Positions 1 through 9,392 are shown, counted from the first letter of the stretch. The stretch: 64,000 bases of DNA from Microbacterium sp. cf046 (GCF_900114345.1 NZ_FOZJ01000001.1:744001-808000), one strand, 5' to 3'. The notes: generated by a model from the letters alone, not told the origin. Numbers and translations: made by a program.

Positions 1-1
1 G

Positions 2-298
2 GCCGCGATGCACTCGTACACGCTCTCGTTGCGCTATCGGCTGCGAGACGGCGGTCCGGAGGTCATCGAGATCGCGCCGCCCCTGACGCGGACCGCGCTG
101 CAGCCGGTGAACCTCACCGACGCCCGCGCGATGCCGCTGGATGCGTTCCTCGCAGAGACCCTCGAGGCGCTCGAGGCGGGTGAGCCCGAGGCCTACGTGG
201 CTCGTGCGCGCGAGCGCAGGGACGCGCAGCGGGTCGACGACATCGCGATCACCGGTCGCTTCAACGACCTGATGGCCTCGCCCGTTCAGAACGGGTAG
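2..298 (+). CDS. C-terminal fragment of a DltE-like short-chain dehydrogenase (partial)
   Basis: The reading frame is open to the left window edge, so only the last ~98 codons of a longer gene are visible; an internal ATG at base 8 is not taken as the start. The tail has the look of the C-terminal part of DltE-type SDR oxidoreductases: a substrate-side segment followed by [15 protein letters not shown], a helix of acidic and Arg residues, and a terminal RFNDLM motif. The Gly-rich nucleotide site and Tyr-Lys catalytic pair would lie upstream and cannot be checked. The stop overlaps the 3' end of the convergent aldehyde dehydrogenase by 13 nt. Family assignment rests on recognition of the tail only. 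Confidence 0.6.
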   Translation, partial: AAMHSYTLSLRYRLRDGGPEVIEIAPPLTRTALQPVNLTDARAMPLDAFLAETLEALEAGEPEAYVARARERRDAQRVDDIAITGRFNDLMASPVQNG

Positions 299-1767
299 CG
301 ACCGGGCTCGCTGCTCACCGTCATGAGCCGGATCTCGGTGAAGTCCTCGATCGCGTAGTGCCCCGAGCGGCCCCACCCGCTGTCCTTGACCCCGCCGACC
401 GGGAGCGCGGCCTCGCTGGCCATCGTGGGTGCGTTGACGTGCACGATGCCGGCGTCGAATCGCTCCGCGATGTCCCAGCCGCGTGCTCGGTCGGCCGTCA
501 TGATCGACGCGCTGAGGCCATACGGGGTGTTCTGCGCGTCACGGAGTGCGACGTCGAGATCGTCGAACGCCTCGATCACCAGCAGCGGTCCGAACGTCTC
601 GTCGGAGCCGGTCGTGCAGATCGCGTCGGCGGGCACGTGCGCGAGGATCGTGGGCTCGTACACGCGCCCATCGAAGCGGCCACCGGTGACCAGCGTCGCG
701 CCGCGATCGACGGCATCCCTGACGCGCTCGTCGATCTGCTCCACCGCTCGGTCGGTGATCAGCGGCCCGATGACGACATCGGGGTCGGTGGGATCCCCGC
801 TCTTGAGCGCCCGGACGCGGTTCGACAGTCCCGCGACGAATTCGTCGTGAGCGGCCCTGGCGACATAGACCTTGCGCGAATTCATGCAGACCTGGCCCTG
901 GTGCAGGAACGCGCCGAAGGTCACGGCCCTGATGGACTCTTCGATGTCGGCATCCTCGAGGATCACGACCGGGTTGAAACCCCCGAGCTCGAGGACCAGC
1001 CGCTTCAAGGCCCTGCCCGCACGCTCGCCCAGGATGCGGGCCGTCTTGTCCGAGCCGGTGAAGTTGATGCAGCGCACCGCCGGGCTGTCGAAGAACAAGT
1101 CAGCGAGGGCGGGAGCGTCTCCCGGCGCGTTCGTGACCACATTGAAGGACCCGGGAGGAAAGCCGGCCTCCTGCAGGATCTCAGCGTGGATCAATCCCGC
1201 CGACAGCGGGGCCAGCTCCGACGGCTTGATGACTGTCGTGTTGCCGAAGGCCATGGGCAGCAGGAAGGTCCGCCACGCCAGGTAGAACGCTCCGTTCCAC
1301 GGAGTGAAGCCGGCCACCACCCCGAGCGGCTTTCGGGTGACCATCGCCATCCGCCCTGGCGCGTCGCTGCGAAGCACATCTCCGGCAGGCAGATAGGCCC
1401 AGCTGGCGGCCTGGCGCAGCATCGCCGAGGACAGTCGGATCTGGAACGAGGAGAAGGCGCGGCTGGCGCCGCCCTCTAGGGCCATCAGTTGAACGAGCTC
1501 TTCGTGACGACGGTCGACGATGTCCGCAGCGCGAAGGAAGAGCTGCTGCCGTGCGCCCGGGGCGAGGTCGGCCCACGCCGGAAAGGCCGCCGAAGCCGCG
1601 TCGATGGCGGCCCGCATGTCGGCTGTGCTGCCGGCGGCCGCCTCGGCGACGAGTGCATCGTCGAAGGGGTTGCGCACTTCGAACGTCGGGCCGGAGCGAT
1701 CGGTCCAGCCGCCGTCGATGAAGTGCGATGTGACAGTCGGCGTTCCCCGCCCGCGGAAGATGGACAT
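286..1767 (-). CDS. NAD(P)-dependent aldehyde dehydrogenase, vanillin/benzaldehyde dehydrogenase type
   Basis: A full-length ALDH (493 aa) oxidising an aldehyde to its acid in the cytoplasm. The family hallmarks are in order: FTPWN (Asn158, oxyanion hole), KPSE (Lys181, cofactor), FTGS before the Rossmann helix, LELGG with general base Glu260, and GQVCMNS with nucleophile Cys294. Overall the sequence resembles vanillin, salicylaldehyde and benzaldehyde dehydrogenases more than betaine or succinate-semialdehyde enzymes. It is the last gene of a leftward operon after an amidohydrolase (27 nt gap) and an aromatic-type flavin monooxygenase, which supports an aromatic aldehyde as substrate. The ATG is preceded by a GAGC-rich stretch; no better start is seen. 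The exact substrate is inference. Confidence 0.9.
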   Translation of the reverse strand: MSIFRGRGTPTVTSHFIDGGWTDRSGPTFEVRNPFDDALVAEAAAGSTADMRAAIDAASAAFPAWADLAPGARQQLFLRAADIVDRRHEELVQLMALEGGASRAFSSFQIRLSSAMLRQAASWAYLPAGDVLRSDAPGRMAMVTRKPLGVVAGFTPWNGAFYLAWRTFLLPMAFGNTTVIKPSELAPLSAGLIHAEILQEAGFPPGSFNVVTNAPGDAPALADLFFDSPAVRCINFTGSDKTARILGERAGRALKRLVLELGGFNPVVILEDADIEESIRAVTFGAFLHQGQVCMNSRKVYVARAAHDEFVAGLSNRVRALKSGDPTDPDVVIGPLITDRAVEQIDERVRDAVDRGATLVTGGRFDGRVYEPTILAHVPADAICTTGSDETFGPLLVIEAFDDLDVALRDAQNTPYGLSASIMTADRARGWDIAERFDAGIVHVNAPTMASEAALPVGGVKDSGWGRSGHYAIEDFTEIRLMTVSSEPGRYPF

Positions 1768-1794
1768 TCTGCTCCTTCGTGAGACGTGCGCAGC

Positions 1795-2748
1795 TCAGAT
1801 GCGCAGCAGCGATTCGGCGTTGCCGTGGGCGATCTTCTCCCGATCGTGCGAGGTCACCGGCGCTGCGCGCAGGTAAGTCGTCGCCGCGCTGCTGTCGCCG
1901 AACGGGTGATCCACGGAGAACATGACCCGGTCGACGCCGAACGCGGCGAGTGCGCACAGCAGCGGGGCATCGGTGTTGTACCCGGAGGTGGTGAGGTACA
2001 GGCTCCGTCGGAGCGTTTCGGCGACGGTGAGGGAGTTGCCGGTGACGACCGGACTGAGCATGCTCTCGATCCGATCGAGATGGAACGGGAGACCCTCGCC
2101 CATGTGGCCGACGATGACCTTCAGATCGGGCAGCTCTTCGAACACCCCTGCCACGACCATCCGAAGCACGTGCATCCCGCACTCCGCGTGCCACCCCCAG
2201 CCCGAGGTCGAGAGGCAGGCGGCGGCATCCGGCGGCAGGCCGGAGAAATACGCCTCCTGCACGACGGGTGGCGCCGGCGCAGGGTGCAGGTAGATCGGCA
2301 TGTTCAGCCGTTCGGCGCATCGCAGGATGGGTCGGACTGACGGGTGGTCGAGGAAGACGCCGTGCGTCTGGCCGTGGATCATGGCGCCTGCGAACCCCAG
2401 CTCCTCCGCGCAGCGCACGAACTCGTCGACGGCCGCGGCCGGATCGGTCATCGGCAGCGAAGCGAACGCGCGGAACCGGCTCGGGTAGCGCGCCACCGTC
2501 GCAGCCAGCCGGTCGTTGAGTTCGCGGCTCCACCGGACCGATGATGCGGGATCGAGATCCTGCACGAAGTAGCCGAGCGCCGACAGCACCTGCATGTCGA
2601 TGCCGGCTTCGTCCATGATCTGCAGGCGGCCCTCGCCCAGGTCATCGAGCTGCGCGGCTCTTCTGCCGGCTCGGGAGCCGAGATCGAGGCCGGCCCGCTC
2701 GACGATGTCGCCGGGCAGCATGTGCTCCTCGATCGCGATGATCTTCAT
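1795..2748 (-). CDS. Metal-dependent amidohydrolase of the aromatic decarboxylase group
   Basis: A 317-aa TIM-barrel protein of the amidohydrolase-2 superfamily, close to the gamma-resorcylate/2,3-dihydroxybenzoate and ACMS decarboxylases. Visible motifs are the N-terminal IEEH (metal Glu and His), YLHPAPAPP (metal His), VGHMGEGLP (His after the core strand) and FSVDHPFGD (metal Asp). These are the positions that bind the divalent metal in the family. The ATG overlaps the monooxygenase stop as ATGA, so translation is coupled. The longer open frame upstream is only a shadow of the monooxygenase. Between a flavin hydroxylase and an aldehyde dehydrogenase, a decarboxylase or hydrolase acting on a hydroxylated aromatic acid is likely; the substrate cannot be read from sequence. 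Confidence 0.85.
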   Translation of the reverse strand: MKIIAIEEHMLPGDIVERAGLDLGSRAGRRAAQLDDLGEGRLQIMDEAGIDMQVLSALGYFVQDLDPASSVRWSRELNDRLAATVARYPSRFRAFASLPMTDPAAAVDEFVRCAEELGFAGAMIHGQTHGVFLDHPSVRPILRCAERLNMPIYLHPAPAPPVVQEAYFSGLPPDAAACLSTSGWGWHAECGMHVLRMVVAGVFEELPDLKVIVGHMGEGLPFHLDRIESMLSPVVTGNSLTVAETLRRSLYLTTSGYNTDAPLLCALAAFGVDRVMFSVDHPFGDSSAATTYLRAAPVTSHDREKIAHGNAESLLRI

Positions 2749-4337
2749 GGGACCATCGCCGAAGCAGAGGCGGGCGGCACCGCGTGCGGAGCCGGGAACC
2801 CTCGCACGGCGGCGTCCCAGACCTCCGTCCAGTCGGCGGGGGCGGCCCCCACCCAGGCGATGTGCTGGTCGGGGCGGACCAGGATCAGCTCGAGGTCCGC
2901 AGTCTCGAGATGCACGACAGGGATGCCGCGCTCCGATGCCTCCGCGAGCAATGGAGTGACGGCGTCCGCGCGACCGATCGCCGTGAAGCAGGGCCCGAGA
3001 AGGTCGTAGATCGCGCGGCCGCGCACGGAGCGGTGCGGAAGCCTGTTTCCGGCCGCGATGAGGGGACGATACTCGGACGATGTCGGTGCCTGGTCGCGCG
3101 ACGTCGGGCCGTAGCCGTACCCGAGAACCAAGCCCGAACTGAAGAACTCCGGCGACTTGAGTCGCCAGATCGCAGGCCCGAGTTCGTCCCGAGCGGCCTC
3201 GAACTCCTCGCCGGAGGTCATCAGGGCAGGGTTGCTCAGATCGGTCGACAGCGAGCTCATATTGGACGATGCCAGCGCGATCGTCTGCTCCTCGATCGGG
3301 CGACGCTCGTCGCCGTAACTGTCCAGGAGGGTGTCCGGAGCCCATCCGGCGTCTACCGCGGCGAGCTTCCACCCGAGGTTGACGGCATCCCCGACGCCGG
3401 TGTTGAAGCCGTGACCGCCCCACGGCGGATTCTGGTGCGCGGCGTCTCCCACGATGAACAGGCGACCGCGGCGATACCGGTCGGCGAGGAGCGACTTCGC
3501 CTGCCATGGGTCGGTCGCGAGGATCTCGACGTCGATGTCGGCGCCGACGAGCGCGCGGACGATCTGCGTCGCGTGTCCGTCGTCATCGACCTGAGATGTT
3601 CCGGTGGAGATCGCCCACCAGGTTCCGGCGTCGTCGAGGGGGCCGACGACCCCGGGAGAGTCGGGATTCAGCACCCAGTAGTGGATCGAAGGCGGGTGCG
3701 GGATCGCACTCGCGAGACGTGTCGATCTGAACGTGATGTTGACGTTCGGCCGCCCGCCAGCGGCACCCTCGTACCGAGCGCCCATCGCCTCCCGCACGAT
3801 GCTGCGGGGTCCGTCGGCGCCCACCACCCAGCGCGCGGCGATCGCGCGACGGTCGCCGTCGGCATTCGCGATGACGACCACCGCATGTTCCGGGCCATCG
3901 GTGACCTCGACCGCCCTCCAGCCGAACAGGAGTCGAACCTCCTCCTTTCGGGCGAGGTCGGCGCGCAGCACCTCCTCGACGATCGGCTGAGTCACCTGCT
4001 GCGCACGCTCGGGTGCGAGGTCCGGCGCGTGGTCGAGTCCGAGGCAGCCGTCGACGTGCGTGATCTCCTGACCGGCCACCGTCTGCACGAAGGTCACCCG
4101 CTGCGACCATTCCGGCTTCAAGGGCGCGGCATCGCGAACCTGCTCCGCGATGCCCCATCGGCGGAAGTGCTCCATCGTCCGCACCGTCGTGGTCTTGGCC
4201 CGTGGCCGCGAGTGGTTCACGACGGTACGCGGTTCGACCACGGTCACCGCAACGCCGTGGAACGCGAGCTCCTCGGCGAGGGACAGTCCGACGGGTCCGC
4301 CGCCGACCACGAGTACGGGCAGTATCTCCTCGGGCAT
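2745..4337 (-). CDS. FAD-dependent aromatic monooxygenase (PheA/TfdB-like)
   Basis: A 530-aa class A flavoprotein hydroxylase. The N-terminal dinucleotide fold has VVGGGPVG (residues 10-17), a DG motif (GADGPRS, ~175) and the GD motif (RLFIVGDAAHQNPP, ~298) with the PWGGHGFNTGVGDA segment that binds FAD. The length and C-terminal thioredoxin-like tail fit the phenol/2,4-dichlorophenol hydroxylase and MhpA/rifampicin monooxygenase group. The start is ATG preceded by CCGGAG nine bases upstream; a much longer open frame has no SD. It is first in an operon with a decarboxylase-like amidohydrolase and an aldehyde dehydrogenase, and divergent from an IclR regulator that is its likely controller. 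Confidence 0.88.
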   Translation of the reverse strand: MPEEILPVLVVGGGPVGLSLAEELAFHGVAVTVVEPRTVVNHSRPRAKTTTVRTMEHFRRWGIAEQVRDAAPLKPEWSQRVTFVQTVAGQEITHVDGCLGLDHAPDLAPERAQQVTQPIVEEVLRADLARKEEVRLLFGWRAVEVTDGPEHAVVVIANADGDRRAIAARWVVGADGPRSIVREAMGARYEGAAGGRPNVNITFRSTRLASAIPHPPSIHYWVLNPDSPGVVGPLDDAGTWWAISTGTSQVDDDGHATQIVRALVGADIDVEILATDPWQAKSLLADRYRRGRLFIVGDAAHQNPPWGGHGFNTGVGDAVNLGWKLAAVDAGWAPDTLLDSYGDERRPIEEQTIALASSNMSSLSTDLSNPALMTSGEEFEAARDELGPAIWRLKSPEFFSSGLVLGYGYGPTSRDQAPTSSEYRPLIAAGNRLPHRSVRGRAIYDLLGPCFTAIGRADAVTPLLAEASERGIPVVHLETADLELILVRPDQHIAWVGAAPADWTEVWDAAVRGFPAPHAVPPASASAMVP

Positions 4338-4440
4338 GTGCAGGCTCCGGTGCTCGGTCTGGTCGTCGTCGACTGTCCGATCATCTCCCTGTGCTCCCTG
4401 GTCGTTGCCGAGACTTTCAATGAATGGCAGGATGGCCCGG

Positions 4441-5247
4441 ATGACGACGACGACGCGCCGTGGCGGCCGCCCCGCCTCCGGCGAACCGGTGCTCGACCGC
4501 GCGTTCCGTCTGCTCGACGCGTTCACCGATGCGGAGACGAGCATGACCTTGACCCGGCTGAGCGATCGTGCCGGCATCCCGCTCAGCTCCACACTTCGGC
4601 TCGCGCAGCACCTGAGCCGGCTGGGGGCCCTCGAGCGCCGGAGCGACGGCACCTTCACGATGGGTCTGCGGATGCTGGAATACGCGGCATTGGCGCCGCG
4701 CGGGCACGGACTGCGTGCGATCGCGCTGCCCTACATGGAGGACCTCCACCGGGCAAGCCGCCAGCACGTGCAGCTCGCTGTGAGGGAGAAGGACGAGGGT
4801 GTCATCGTCGAGCGACTCTCCGCACCCGGCGCCGGCAAGGTCCTCTATCACGTCGGAGCGCGTGTGCCCCTTCATGGCACCGGGCTCGGCCTCGTCCTCC
4901 TCGCGCACAGCCGGCCCGAGTTCCAGGAGTCGTATCTTCAGCGAGAGCTCTTCCTCGAACCCGAGCACATCCCATTGGCCGCGGTCGACCTGCGGACCCA
5001 GTTGCATGAGGTGCGGACGAGCGGGGTCGTCCACATGGCACGCGCGCTGCCGGAACCCGCTGCCTCCGTGGCGGCACCGATCTTCGATCGCTCGGGTGAC
5101 TGCGCGGCGGTCATCTCGGTGGTGGGTGCCGACGGCTCGCTCGATACTCGGATGCTCGAGCCCGCCGTCGTCGCGATCGCGCGCGCGATCTCGCGCGATC
5201 TCGCACGGGGTGGACGTGACCCGCAGGCCGGTCGCTCTCCTGGCTAG
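4441..5247 (+). CDS. IclR family transcriptional regulator
   Basis: A 268-aa regulator. The N-terminal winged helix (VLDRAFRLLDAF, then LSDRAGIPLSSTLRLAQHL) is followed by the IclR effector domain (ending with the AAPIFD...AAVISVVG pattern around residues 190-215). IclR proteins commonly control aromatic catabolism operons as effector-responsive activators or repressors. The gene is divergent from the flavin monooxygenase operon, with about 100 bp between, so that operon is the natural target. Two starts are possible: this ATG or an in-frame ATG seven codons earlier; neither has a strong SD. The terminal TAG of this gene forms part of a TAGGGT box that may be the -10 of the next gene. Confidence 0.85.
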   Translation: MTTTTRRGGRPASGEPVLDRAFRLLDAFTDAETSMTLTRLSDRAGIPLSSTLRLAQHLSRLGALERRSDGTFTMGLRMLEYAALAPRGHGLRAIALPYMEDLHRASRQHVQLAVREKDEGVIVERLSAPGAGKVLYHVGARVPLHGTGLGLVLLAHSRPEFQESYLQRELFLEPEHIPLAAVDLRTQLHEVRTSGVVHMARALPEPAASVAAPIFDRSGDCAAVISVVGADGSLDTRMLEPAVVAIARAISRDLARGGRDPQAGRSPG

Positions 5248-5256
5248 GGTGTGAGC

Positions 5257-6441
5257 ATGCCCCGCTCCGATCCAGCCAGCGAGGTCTTGGAGCTCACGCG
5301 GGGCCTCGTCGCCATCGACTCGGTCAGTCCGAGCCTGGCTCCGGGTGCGCCGGGCGAAGCGGCGATCGCGGCGTTCGCAGCGGACCGACTGGATGCCGCG
5401 GGCTTCGCCGTCCGATGTGTCACGCCTGCGGCGGACCCGCGCCGGGTGAGCGTGATCGCCGTGCGCGACGGTCCCCGCCAGGGCGCGACCGTCGTGCTCA
5501 ACGGCCACCTGGACACGGTCGGCGTGGAAGGGATGGATGATCCGTTCACCGCCCGCGCCGAGGACGACCGGCTCAGCGGCCGCGGCACCAGCGACATGAA
5601 GGGCGGCGTCGCGGGGATCATCGTCGCCGCCGGGCTTCTGGCAGCCGCGGGCGCACCAGGTCGGATCATCGTGACGCTGGTCGCAGACGAGGAGGACGCG
5701 AGCCTCGGCGCGGTCGCGGTCATCGACGACCTGATCGGCGAGGCCACGCGGATGGACGCGTGCCTCATCGCGGAGCCCACCTGGCTCGACCTCGCGGTGG
5801 CGCATCGTGGATACGGCGTCGCAGTGGTCGAGATGGAGGGACGGGCAGCGCACTCGTCGCAGCCCGGCGAGGGCATCGATGCGCTCAAGCCGCTCGGCGA
5901 CCTGCTCGTCGCCGTCGCGGGCCGCGATCACGAGCTGCACGGTGTGCCCGAGCATCCGCTCCTCGCGCACGGGTCACTGATGACGACCGTCGCCCGCGGC
6001 GGCACGGCGGCGTTCACGATCGCCGCGCACGCGGAGGCCGTGATCGAACGCCGCACCCTGCCGGGCGAATCGCCGACGGCAGCGTATGACGACGTGCGTG
6101 CGCTCGTCGATGCCGTGGTCGCCGGTGCTCCAGGCGTGCGCGCACACGTCCGCCCCAAGATCGCGCGCGACGCGTGGGAGATGGATGCCGCGGGTCCGGC
6201 GGCAGCCCTCGCCGAGGCCTTGGCTGCGTCGCTGGCCGCCACCGGCGCTCCACCGCGACGGGTCGGCGCACCGTACTGGATGGAGTCGGCGCTGTGGCAG
6301 GCGGCGGGAGTTCCCACCGTGGTGTGCGGTCCGGCCGGCGGCGGCCTGCATGCCGTCGACGAATGGGTCGACCTCACGCAGCTGCGCCGTTTCCCGGTGG
6401 CGCTCGCAGACGCCGTCGGCAAGTTCCTGGAGGCATCGTGA
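5257..6441 (+). CDS. M20 family metallopeptidase (ArgE/DapE-like deacylase)
   Basis: A 394-aa di-zinc M20 deacylase/peptidase. Metal and catalytic positions are visible: LNGHLDTVG (His84, Asp86), SGRGTSDMKGG (Asp113), VADEEDAS (Glu145/146), CLIAEPT, and the C-terminal GGGLHAVDE (His). This is the pattern of acetylornithine deacetylase/succinyl-diaminopimelate desuccinylase relatives. A GTG two codons upstream is an alternative start. The ATG is chosen because TAGGGT lies exactly six bases upstream, suggesting a leaderless transcript initiated inside the IclR stop region. The stop overlaps the GTG of an amino acid decarboxylase by 4 nt, so the enzyme may liberate an amino acid that its partner decarboxylates; that link is inference. 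Confidence 0.85.
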   Translation: MPRSDPASEVLELTRGLVAIDSVSPSLAPGAPGEAAIAAFAADRLDAAGFAVRCVTPAADPRRVSVIAVRDGPRQGATVVLNGHLDTVGVEGMDDPFTARAEDDRLSGRGTSDMKGGVAGIIVAAGLLAAAGAPGRIIVTLVADEEDASLGAVAVIDDLIGEATRMDACLIAEPTWLDLAVAHRGYGVAVVEMEGRAAHSSQPGEGIDALKPLGDLLVAVAGRDHELHGVPEHPLLAHGSLMTTVARGGTAAFTIAAHAEAVIERRTLPGESPTAAYDDVRALVDAVVAGAPGVRAHVRPKIARDAWEMDAAGPAAALAEALAASLAATGAPPRRVGAPYWMESALWQAAGVPTVVCGPAGGGLHAVDEWVDLTQLRRFPVALADAVGKFLEAS

Positions 6442-7916
6442 CCGATCCGCGCGACCCCCTGAGTCTCGCCGACGACGCGCCGCTCCTTGCGGCGTGGCTG
6501 CGATTCGATGCCGGCGTGCGCGACGGAGGCATCACCCCGTTCACGATTCCGGGCCACAAGCACCGCACCGATCTGGTCGGCGAGGTGATTCGCGGCGACG
6601 TTCCGTTCGTCGGCGGGCTGGACTCGATGAAGCAGAGCGGCGGTGTGCTCGGCGACGCCGAACGGCGGGCCGCAGCGGCGTGGGGCGTCGACTTCGCACG
6701 CCTGTCGGTCGGCGGCTCGACCCACGCCAACCAGGCGGCTGTGCTCGCGCTCGGGCGGCCCGGTCAGTCGGTCGTGATCTCGCGGACTCTGCACCGGTCG
6801 CTGCTGCTCGGCATCGTGTTCGCAGGGTTGCGGCCGGTGTGGGTGCGGCCCGAGATCGACGCCGCCACCGGATTGCCGGGCGCGGTGCCCGTCGCGGCCG
6901 TGCGACACGCGCTCGCCGAGAATCCGGATGCGTGCGGCGTGATCGTCGGCGACCCCTCCTACGTCGGGACGATGTCGGACATCGCGGGCCTCGCGGGCGC
7001 CGCGCACGAGGCCGGCGTGCCGCTCGTGGTGGATGCCGCGTGGGCCGCGTACTTCGGCTTCTCACCGTTCATGCCGCCGCACGCGCTGACGCAGGGCGCG
7101 GATGCGCTCGTGACGAGCGCGCACAAGACCCTCCCGGCGTGGAGCCAGGCGGCGCTGCTGCTCGCGCGCACCACGAGGACCGGCGGGCTCCTGGACGCGG
7201 ACCGCCTGGAGCGCGGATTCGACGCGTCTCAGTCGACGAGCGCGGCGGGCGCGATCCTCGCGAGTACGGATGCGTCTCGCGCCCTGCTCCAGCGTCACGG
7301 AGCCGTACTCGTCGACCGCCTCATCGCGCTGGTGCACTCGGCGCGTGAGCGACTGAGCGCGGTCGGGGGACTCGTCACGCTCACGAGCCGTGGGGCGCAG
7401 CATCCGGATGGATGGCTCGAGGTGGACCCTGCGAAGCTCGTCGTGCTGCTGGCCGGCACCGGAGCCCACGGCCACGACGTGGAGGCGGACCTGCTCGAGA
7501 CGGGCCTGCCGCTGGAGATGGCCGACCGTGACGTGCTCATCCCGATCGTGACGCTCGCCGACGACGAATCCAGCGTCACGAGACTCGTCGAGGCGCTCAT
7601 CTCGTCGATCGAACGGCACCGGGGGGCGCCGCGCCGCATGATGCCGTCGTCGGCGTGGACCGTCGAGTCGGAGTCGGCGCTCGATCCGCGGACGGCGTTC
7701 TTCGCGCCGCACGAGACCGTTCCGGCATCCGCCGCGCCCGGCCGGGTCTGCGCCGAACTGATCGCGCCCTACCCGCCGGGAGTACCGGTGCTCGCTCCGG
7801 GTGAGATCGTCACGGCCGCCGCGATCGATGCGCTGCGCTCGACGCTCGCCGACGGCGGCCGGATCGCCTACGCGGCCGATCCCACGCTCAGGACGATCCA
7901 GGTCGTCTCCCGCTGA
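6438..7916 (+). CDS. PLP-dependent Orn/Lys/Arg decarboxylase family protein
   Basis: A 492-aa fold-type I decarboxylase of the group typified by Bacillus SpeA/YaaO, without the N-terminal wing domain of E. coli CadA. It has PGHKHR (37-42), GGSTHANQA (93-100), SRTLHRS (His119, ring stacking), VVDAAW (Asp199, PLP N1) and SAHKTLPAWSQ with the Schiff-base Lys230, followed by the C-terminal domain with the APYPPGVPVLAPGE signature. Product would be a polyamine precursor such as agmatine, cadaverine or putrescine. GTG start overlaps the M20 stop (GTGA). Which amino acid is used is not evident. Unlike typical genomes, no speB/speE partner is adjacent; the upstream neighbour is a deacylase. Confidence 0.85.
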   Translation: MTDPRDPLSLADDAPLLAAWLRFDAGVRDGGITPFTIPGHKHRTDLVGEVIRGDVPFVGGLDSMKQSGGVLGDAERRAAAAWGVDFARLSVGGSTHANQAAVLALGRPGQSVVISRTLHRSLLLGIVFAGLRPVWVRPEIDAATGLPGAVPVAAVRHALAENPDACGVIVGDPSYVGTMSDIAGLAGAAHEAGVPLVVDAAWAAYFGFSPFMPPHALTQGADALVTSAHKTLPAWSQAALLLARTTRTGGLLDADRLERGFDASQSTSAAGAILASTDASRALLQRHGAVLVDRLIALVHSARERLSAVGGLVTLTSRGAQHPDGWLEVDPAKLVVLLAGTGAHGHDVEADLLETGLPLEMADRDVLIPIVTLADDESSVTRLVEALISSIERHRGAPRRMMPSSAWTVESESALDPRTAFFAPHETVPASAAPGRVCAELIAPYPPGVPVLAPGEIVTAAAIDALRSTLADGGRIAYAADPTLRTIQVVSR

Positions 7917-7944
7917 GCCCACTGCATCCCTCGCGTCGGCGACC

Positions 7945-8922
7945 TCAGGCGGTCTTCGCGATGTCGTGCACCGCCTCTTCGGGCAGTGTCGGCACGACCA
8001 CGACGACGGCATCCTGCACCTTCCAGTCCATCGTCACGATCGCCTCGCGAGCGGCTTCGATCTGCTCGGTGCTGACCTTGTGCCGGCGCGGAACGACGAA
8101 CGCCTCGACGTGGAAGACCTGTCCCATGTCGCGCAGGCGCACCGCTGCCGACCTCACCCAGGGCAGCGCCTCCAGTTCATGCACGATGGCGCCGAGCAGC
8201 GGATGCGGAGCCTTGTCGTCATGTGTGAGGGCGCGCTGGTCCATGAGGTCGAGGATCGCGCTCTTGCAGTTCTTGAAGCCGTCCCACGTGATCCCCAGCG
8301 AGATGAACAGCGCGGCCGCGCCGTCCAGCCACCAGATCCCCAGGCCGACGCCGAGGACCCCGACGATCGATGCGACGTTCGTCGTCCAGTCCGCCTTGGC
8401 CATGTCGGCATCCGCGTAGAGCACTTTGTTGTGCAGCTTCGGGGCGAGCTTGGCCTTGGCATGGCCGTAGAAGAAGGGACCGATGATGATCACGCTCATC
8501 ACCCCCACCATCAGCCAGCCCAACCAGATGGTGTGGCCGAAGAGGGTGACGGTGCCGATCGTCGGATGCTCCTGCTGGACGAGGCTCAGGATCGACTCGA
8601 GGGCGAGGTCGCCCCCGATCACGAGCAGCGCGACCCCGGCGACGAGGTGCCCGATCCCCATCGCGCGATGCAGGCCGTAGGGATGCTTGAGCGTCGGTGG
8701 CCGGCGGATCAGCAGCAGGGCGATCAGGAACGAGATCTGCGGCACGAGCGAGAGCATGTCCTCGATCCAAGCGGTCCTCATGGCCTGCGATCCGCTGACC
8801 ACGAAGGCGATGAGCGTGATCGTCACGATCGTGTAGCCGATCGTGAACCACTCCCAGCGGATCGCCTTCTTCAGAGCCTCCTGCTGCTCGGCGGGAAGGT
8901 CGGTGCGCCCCAAGGTCTTCAC
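7945..8922 (-). CDS. Cation diffusion facilitator (CDF) family transporter
   Basis: A 325-aa inner membrane metal/proton antiporter. About six transmembrane helices lie between residues 25 and 230. The transport-site motifs are in the expected helices: WIEDMLSL in TM2 and DADMAKADWTTN in TM5, the latter a D-x4-D variant where many CDFs have HxxxD, which may shift selectivity toward iron or manganese (inference). Preceding TM3 is HPYGLHR, a usual CDF loop. The C-terminal ~95 residues form the cytosolic dimerisation domain (WVRSAAVRLRDMGQVFHVEAFV). GTG start overlaps the stop of the lipoprotein gene as GTGA, so the two are translationally coupled. Substrate unknown. Confidence 0.85.
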   Translation of the reverse strand: MKTLGRTDLPAEQQEALKKAIRWEWFTIGYTIVTITLIAFVVSGSQAMRTAWIEDMLSLVPQISFLIALLLIRRPPTLKHPYGLHRAMGIGHLVAGVALLVIGGDLALESILSLVQQEHPTIGTVTLFGHTIWLGWLMVGVMSVIIIGPFFYGHAKAKLAPKLHNKVLYADADMAKADWTTNVASIVGVLGVGLGIWWLDGAAALFISLGITWDGFKNCKSAILDLMDQRALTHDDKAPHPLLGAIVHELEALPWVRSAAVRLRDMGQVFHVEAFVVPRRHKVSTEQIEAAREAIVTMDWKVQDAVVVVVPTLPEEAVHDIAKTA

Positions 8923-9392
8923 TGCGAGACCTCGCCGTCGAGAAAGGTCTCCAGCGCGCTGAGGAATCCGTTCTCGCCGAGCGGCACGAACATCACGATC
9001 GGCGCGGCTCCGGAGCCGAGCTGCGGATATCCGCGGGTCACGCCGACCGATACGGTCCACGGCGTCGCTGCGGTCATCCCGCCGATCGCCATGTCGAGCG
9101 TGCCCTGCTCGATGTCGTAGACGAGGTCCTCTTCGCTGCCCACCGTCCACACGGCGCGGGCGTCGTGCTCCTCGGCGAAGCGCTCCACCACGTCGGCGAG
9201 AGGCCCCGACACATCGGCGCCGTCCACCTCGACCAGACCTGCTGCGGGCGATGCTCCGACGCGCAGCTCGCCGCCGGTGATCCGCTCGAGCGTGCCGTCA
9301 GGATCCCGGGGGATCGACGCGCACCCCGCAAGTGCGACGACGCCCGCCAGGGCGATAGCGGCCATCATCGACCGCCTGCCGCGGGCCATCAT
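8919..9392 (-). CDS. Lipoprotein with a shortened solute-binding-protein-like domain
   Basis: A 157-aa predicted lipoprotein. Signal peptide MMARGRRSMMAAIALAGVVALAGC has a lipobox (LAGC) whose Cys would be lipidated. The mature part resembles the front half of family 3 periplasmic binding proteins: GGELRVGASPAA, then a stretch like the LAxxxGxxxxWxxG segment, and DLVYDIEQGTLDMAIGGMTAATPW, equivalent to the 'L..G.vD.aiggmt.T.eR' strand. The second lobe is reduced to ~35 residues, so classical clam-shell binding seems unlikely. Its stop overlaps the CDF transporter start, which suggests a role in metal or ion handling at the membrane. An eight-codon frame with a strong SD overlaps its start. 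No ABC permease is nearby. Confidence 0.72.
   Translation of the reverse strand: MMARGRRSMMAAIALAGVVALAGCASIPRDPDGTLERITGGELRVGASPAAGLVEVDGADVSGPLADVVERFAEEHDARAVWTVGSEEDLVYDIEQGTLDMAIGGMTAATPWTVSVGVTRGYPQLGSGAAPIVMFVPLGENGFLSALETFLDGEVSQ

Noticed and set aside
2784-5009. A 741-codon rightward frame opposite the FAD monooxygenase
   Set aside because: No domain, atypical amino acid composition, and antisense to a complete enzyme with all flavin motifs.
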